64,000 bases of DNA from JBIYSM02 sp044759095 (GTDB taxonomy: Bacteria > Bacillota > Bacilli > Brevibacillales > Brevibacillaceae). A program made the position numbers and the translations under genes. Below the pieces are notes generated by a model. That model searched no databases, was not told where the DNA came from, and worked only from the letters and a program-made list of their open reading frames with translations. Positions 61,765 through 64,000 of this stretch are shown in pieces (position 1 is the first letter of the stretch; each line of letters begins with the position of its first letter). The stretch is from assembly GCF_044759095.2 (NCBI RefSeq), contig NZ_JBIYSM020000019.1, forward strand, positions 1 to 64,000, given 5' to 3'.

Positions 61765-62949
61765 TTATTCTTTATCCTCAAGGACAGCTACGCCGGGGAG
61801 CTCTTTTCCTTCCATAAACTCCAGCGAAGCGCCGCCCCCTGTGGAGATGTGGGTCATCTGTTCGGCTACGCCCGCTTTCTCTACGGCTGCTACCGAATCT
61901 CCGCCGCCGATGATGGTCGTACCGCTGCAATCCGCCATGGCTTTCGCCACACCGATCGTTCCCTCGGCAAAAGCATCCATCTCAAACACGCCCATCGGCC
62001 CGTTCCACACCACGGTTTTGGAACTGACGATCACATCCCGGAACGCTTCCACTGATTTCGGACCGACGTCAAGCGCCATCCAACCGTCGGGAATGGTGTC
62101 AACGGACACAATTTGCTTCTCGGCATCCGCGGCAAAGCGATCCGCTACCACGACGTCAACCGGCATGAACAGCTGTACGCCGCGCTCTTTTGCCTGTTCC
62201 ATCAGCGAGCGGGCCAAATCCAACTTGTCCTCTTCATGCAAGGACGCTCCCACGCTGTATCCCTGGGCTTTCAGGAAGGTATTGGCCATGCCTCCGCCAA
62301 TGATCAGGTGGTCTACTTTGGTTAACAAATTTTCAATCACGGCAATTTTATCTTTTACCTTGGCTCCGCCCACAATCGCGGTAAACGGCCGTTCCGGTCG
62401 CGACAGGGCGCCGCCGAGGAAACGGATTTCCTTTTCCATCAAAAGGCCCGCTACCGCAGGTATGTATTTCGCAATCCCGGCTGTTGAGGCATGGGCGCGG
62501 TGTGCGGCACCAAAGGCGTCATTGACAAACAGGTCGGCCAGTCCCGCAAATTGCTTGGCCAGTTCAGGATCGTTCTTCTCTTCTCCGGCGTGGAAACGCA
62601 CATTTTCCAACAGGATGACGTCACCGTTTTGCATGCCCGCCACCGCTGCTTCGACCGCTTCTCCAACAGAATCGTCGAGCTTCTTTACCTCTTTGCCCAG
62701 CAGTTCGGACAGGTGCTTGGCTACCGGAGTCAGGCGCATTTCTTCCACGACTGCTCCTTTTGGACGTCCGAAGTGACTGGCCAAAATTACTTTGGCGTTC
62801 GCTTCCGTCAAATACTGAATCGTAGGCAGGGCAGCGCGAATGCGCGTATCGTCTGTAATGACGCCGTCTTGCATCGGGACGTTAAAGTCCACACGGCAAA
62901 AGACGCGCTTTCCTGACAATTCTACGTCGCGGATAGACTTTTTGTTCAT
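61765..62949 (-). CDS. pgk: Phosphoglycerate kinase
   Basis: 394 residues. KRVFCRVDFNVPMQDG binds 3-phosphoglycerate, and SHFGRPKG and NDAFGAAHRAHAST follow. GGAKVKDKI starts the nucleotide domain, and GGGDSVAAVEKAG with HISTGGGASLEFMEG closes it. It makes ATP from 1,3-bisphosphoglycerate. The stop is 15 bases before the proposed tpiA start. Confidence 0.97.
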   Translation of the reverse strand: MNKKSIRDVELSGKRVFCRVDFNVPMQDGVITDDTRIRAALPTIQYLTEANAKVILASHFGRPKGAVVEEMRLTPVAKHLSELLGKEVKKLDDSVGEAVEAAVAGMQNGDVILLENVRFHAGEEKNDPELAKQFAGLADLFVNDAFGAAHRAHASTAGIAKYIPAVAGLLMEKEIRFLGGALSRPERPFTAIVGGAKVKDKIAVIENLLTKVDHLIIGGGMANTFLKAQGYSVGASLHEEDKLDLARSLMEQAKERGVQLFMPVDVVVADRFAADAEKQIVSVDTIPDGWMALDVGPKSVEAFRDVIVSSKTVVWNGPMGVFEMDAFAEGTIGVAKAMADCSGTTIIGGGDSVAAVEKAGVAEQMTHISTGGGASLEFMEGKELPGVAVLEDKE

Positions 62950-63000
62950 GAACGATCCTCCCCAGGTCTTCGGCTATTGTTCGTGAAAATAGCATACGGG

Positions 63001-63030
63001 AAAAAGGGAGAGGCTGCTCTCCCTTTTTTT
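63001..63030 (-). terminator. Hairpin between gap and pgk
   Basis: AAAGGGAGAG, loop and CTCTCCCTTT form a stem; on the minus strand TTTTT follows. It lies 24 bases after the gap stop and 52 before pgk, suggesting partial termination that keeps gap transcripts in excess, as seen in Bacillus. Confidence 0.75.
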
Positions 63031-63053
63031 CCACAACAGTTCTATTTTACGTG

Positions 63054-64000
63054 TTACAAGCCGCGCTGTGCAACATAGTTGCACAAGTCTACGACGCGGT
63101 TGGAATAACCCCATTCGTTATCGTACCAGGAAACCACTTTTACCATGTTGCCTTCCAGAACCATGGTGGACAACGCGTCAATGGTGGAAGAAGCCGGATT
63201 GCCGTTGTAGTCGGAGGAAACCAGCGGCTCTTCGGAGTATTCCAGAATGCCTTTCAATGGACCTTCCGCCGCTTCTCTCAGCACGCGGTTTACTTCTTCT
63301 ACAGTTACATCGGTTTTCAACTCCGCTACCAGGTCAACAACGGATACGTTTGGTGTAGGCACGCGCATCGCGAATCCGTTCAGTTTGCCTTTCAACTCCG
63401 GCAATACAAGAGCTACCGCTTTAGCCGCACCGGTAGAGGTCGGAATGATGTTGGTAGCGGCAGCGCGGGCGCGGCGCAAGTCTTTGTGCGGCAGATCGAG
63501 AATTTGCTGGTCGTTCGTGTAGGAGTGCACGGTTGTCATCAGACCGCGAACGATGCCGAACTTTTCATGCAGCACTTTTGCAAACGGCGCCAGGCAGTTG
63601 GTTGTGCAGGAAGCGTTGGAGATGACGGTATGGCTGTTCGGATCGTACTTGTCTTCGTTTACGCCCATCACGATGGTGATGTCTTCATTGGTGGCAGGCG
63701 CAGAAATGATCACTTTTTTCGCGCCGCCCTCCAGGTGCTTCGCTGCGTCTTCCCGCTTGGTGAAACGACCTGTGGATTCCACGACGATTTCCACGCCGTA
63801 CTCCGCCCACTTCAGTTGAGCCGGATCACGCTCCGCCAGGACCTTGATCTCTCTATCGCCTACAATAATCGTATTTTCGCGCGCTTCAACCGGCAGATCC
63901 AGAACGCCGTGCACGGAGTCGTACTTAAGCAGATGCGCCAGTGTTTGGGCATCTGTCAGGTCGTTGACAGCCACAATTTCCACATCAGGATTGTTCAATG
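63054..64000 (-). CDS. gap: Glyceraldehyde-3-phosphate dehydrogenase, N-terminus cut by window edge
   Basis: About 315 residues are visible. The frame enters from outside with LNNPDVEIVAVNDLTD, so the Rossmann start INGFGRIGR lies beyond the window. The catalytic cysteine is in SNASCTTNCLAPFAKVL, and GLMTTVHSYTNDQQILD and WYDNEWGYSNRVVDL are normal. This is the glycolytic NAD-type GapA. No real start is in the window; TTG at 63998 is internal. Confidence 0.95.
   Translation of the reverse strand, partial: LNNPDVEIVAVNDLTDAQTLAHLLKYDSVHGVLDLPVEARENTIIVGDREIKVLAERDPAQLKWAEYGVEIVVESTGRFTKREDAAKHLEGGAKKVIISAPATNEDITIVMGVNEDKYDPNSHTVISNASCTTNCLAPFAKVLHEKFGIVRGLMTTVHSYTNDQQILDLPHKDLRRARAAATNIIPTSTGAAKAVALVLPELKGKLNGFAMRVPTPNVSVVDLVAELKTDVTVEEVNRVLREAAEGPLKGILEYSEEPLVSSDYNGNPASSTIDALSTMVLEGNMVKVVSWYDNEWGYSNRVVDLCNYVAQRGL

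Noticed and set aside
60776..62776. A 666-codon open frame on the plus strand across gpmI, tpiA and pgk
   Set aside because: It spans three clearly real glycolytic genes on the other strand and its translation resembles no protein.
1..64000. CRISPR array
   Set aside because: No regularly spaced short repeats of 24-40 bp were seen; the repeats found are ssrA tails, operators and hairpins.

Overview
The window is a chromosome segment of a low-to-mid GC Gram-positive bacterium. The likely group is Brevibacillus or a close relative in the Paenibacillaceae. This is inferred from the glycolytic block gap-pgk-tpiA-gpmI-eno, the secG-rnr-smpB-ssrA block, a membrane-anchored cytochrome c550, a MotP/MotS-like stator, a HemAT oxygen sensor and AGGAGG-type ribosome binding sites. 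No species call is possible from sequence alone.

Layout. (1) 1-10.9 kb: the edge of a transposase gene, then ordinary accessory metabolism and regulators: patatin, DegV, pirin with a MarR repressor, two MocR-type regulators, GNAT, XRE-cupin, an alpha/beta hydrolase and a frameshifted aldo/keto reductase. (2) 10.9-15.0 kb: an AT-richer sulfonate-type ABC transporter operon, then two truncated genes joined back to back. (3) 15.1-28.4 kb: an Rrf2 regulator, a HemAT / STAS / twin GGDEF-EAL signalling operon, hydrolase, SDR with TetR regulator, a hydroxyisobutyrate-dehydrogenase-like gene, a MotPS-like stator and an oligopeptide-binding lipoprotein. (4) 28.5-36.7 kb: a carboxylate-use cluster with LysR, an AbrB-type membrane protein, a decarboxylating dehydrogenase, a TctA permease lacking its N-terminus, a methyltransferase and a CitA/DcuS-type two-component system. 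(5) 36.8-47.4 kb: a type II Wadjet operon (jetABCD) with a MazF/PemK-like gene as a translationally coupled fifth gene. A transposase-derived gene lies divergently upstream of it, and the tail of a large serine recombinase follows. (6) 47.4-64 kb: core genome: ssrA, smpB, rnr, secG, cccA, a FetAB-like exporter, a Fur-regulated siderophore uptake system and lower glycolysis.

The main structural observation is a ladder of copies of the 3' end of ssrA (tmRNA), sometimes with its terminator. They lie at about 10.9 kb, 28.6 kb, 36.8 kb, 47.39 kb and 47.6 kb, all in the orientation of the intact ssrA at 47,802-48,156. The copy at 36.8 kb is identical to the ssrA tail over 38 bp, while those at 28.6 and 10.9 kb are worn. 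This is the pattern expected from successive islands entering at the ssrA 3' end, with each new arrival pushing the older ones away. The Wadjet-MazF cluster would be the youngest, about 10.6-11 kb long. A serine recombinase C-terminus reads straight through one copy of the repeat and suggests which enzyme did it.

The candidate for something new is the five-gene Wadjet II operon. The start site of the MazF/PemK-like gene uses a Shine-Dalgarno sequence made from the last codons of jetD, so an RNase-type toxin fold is wired to a plasmid-cleaving SMC system with no antitoxin gene in sight. Wadjet itself is known. The coupled fifth gene and the inactivated-looking transposase-like neighbour are the parts worth testing.
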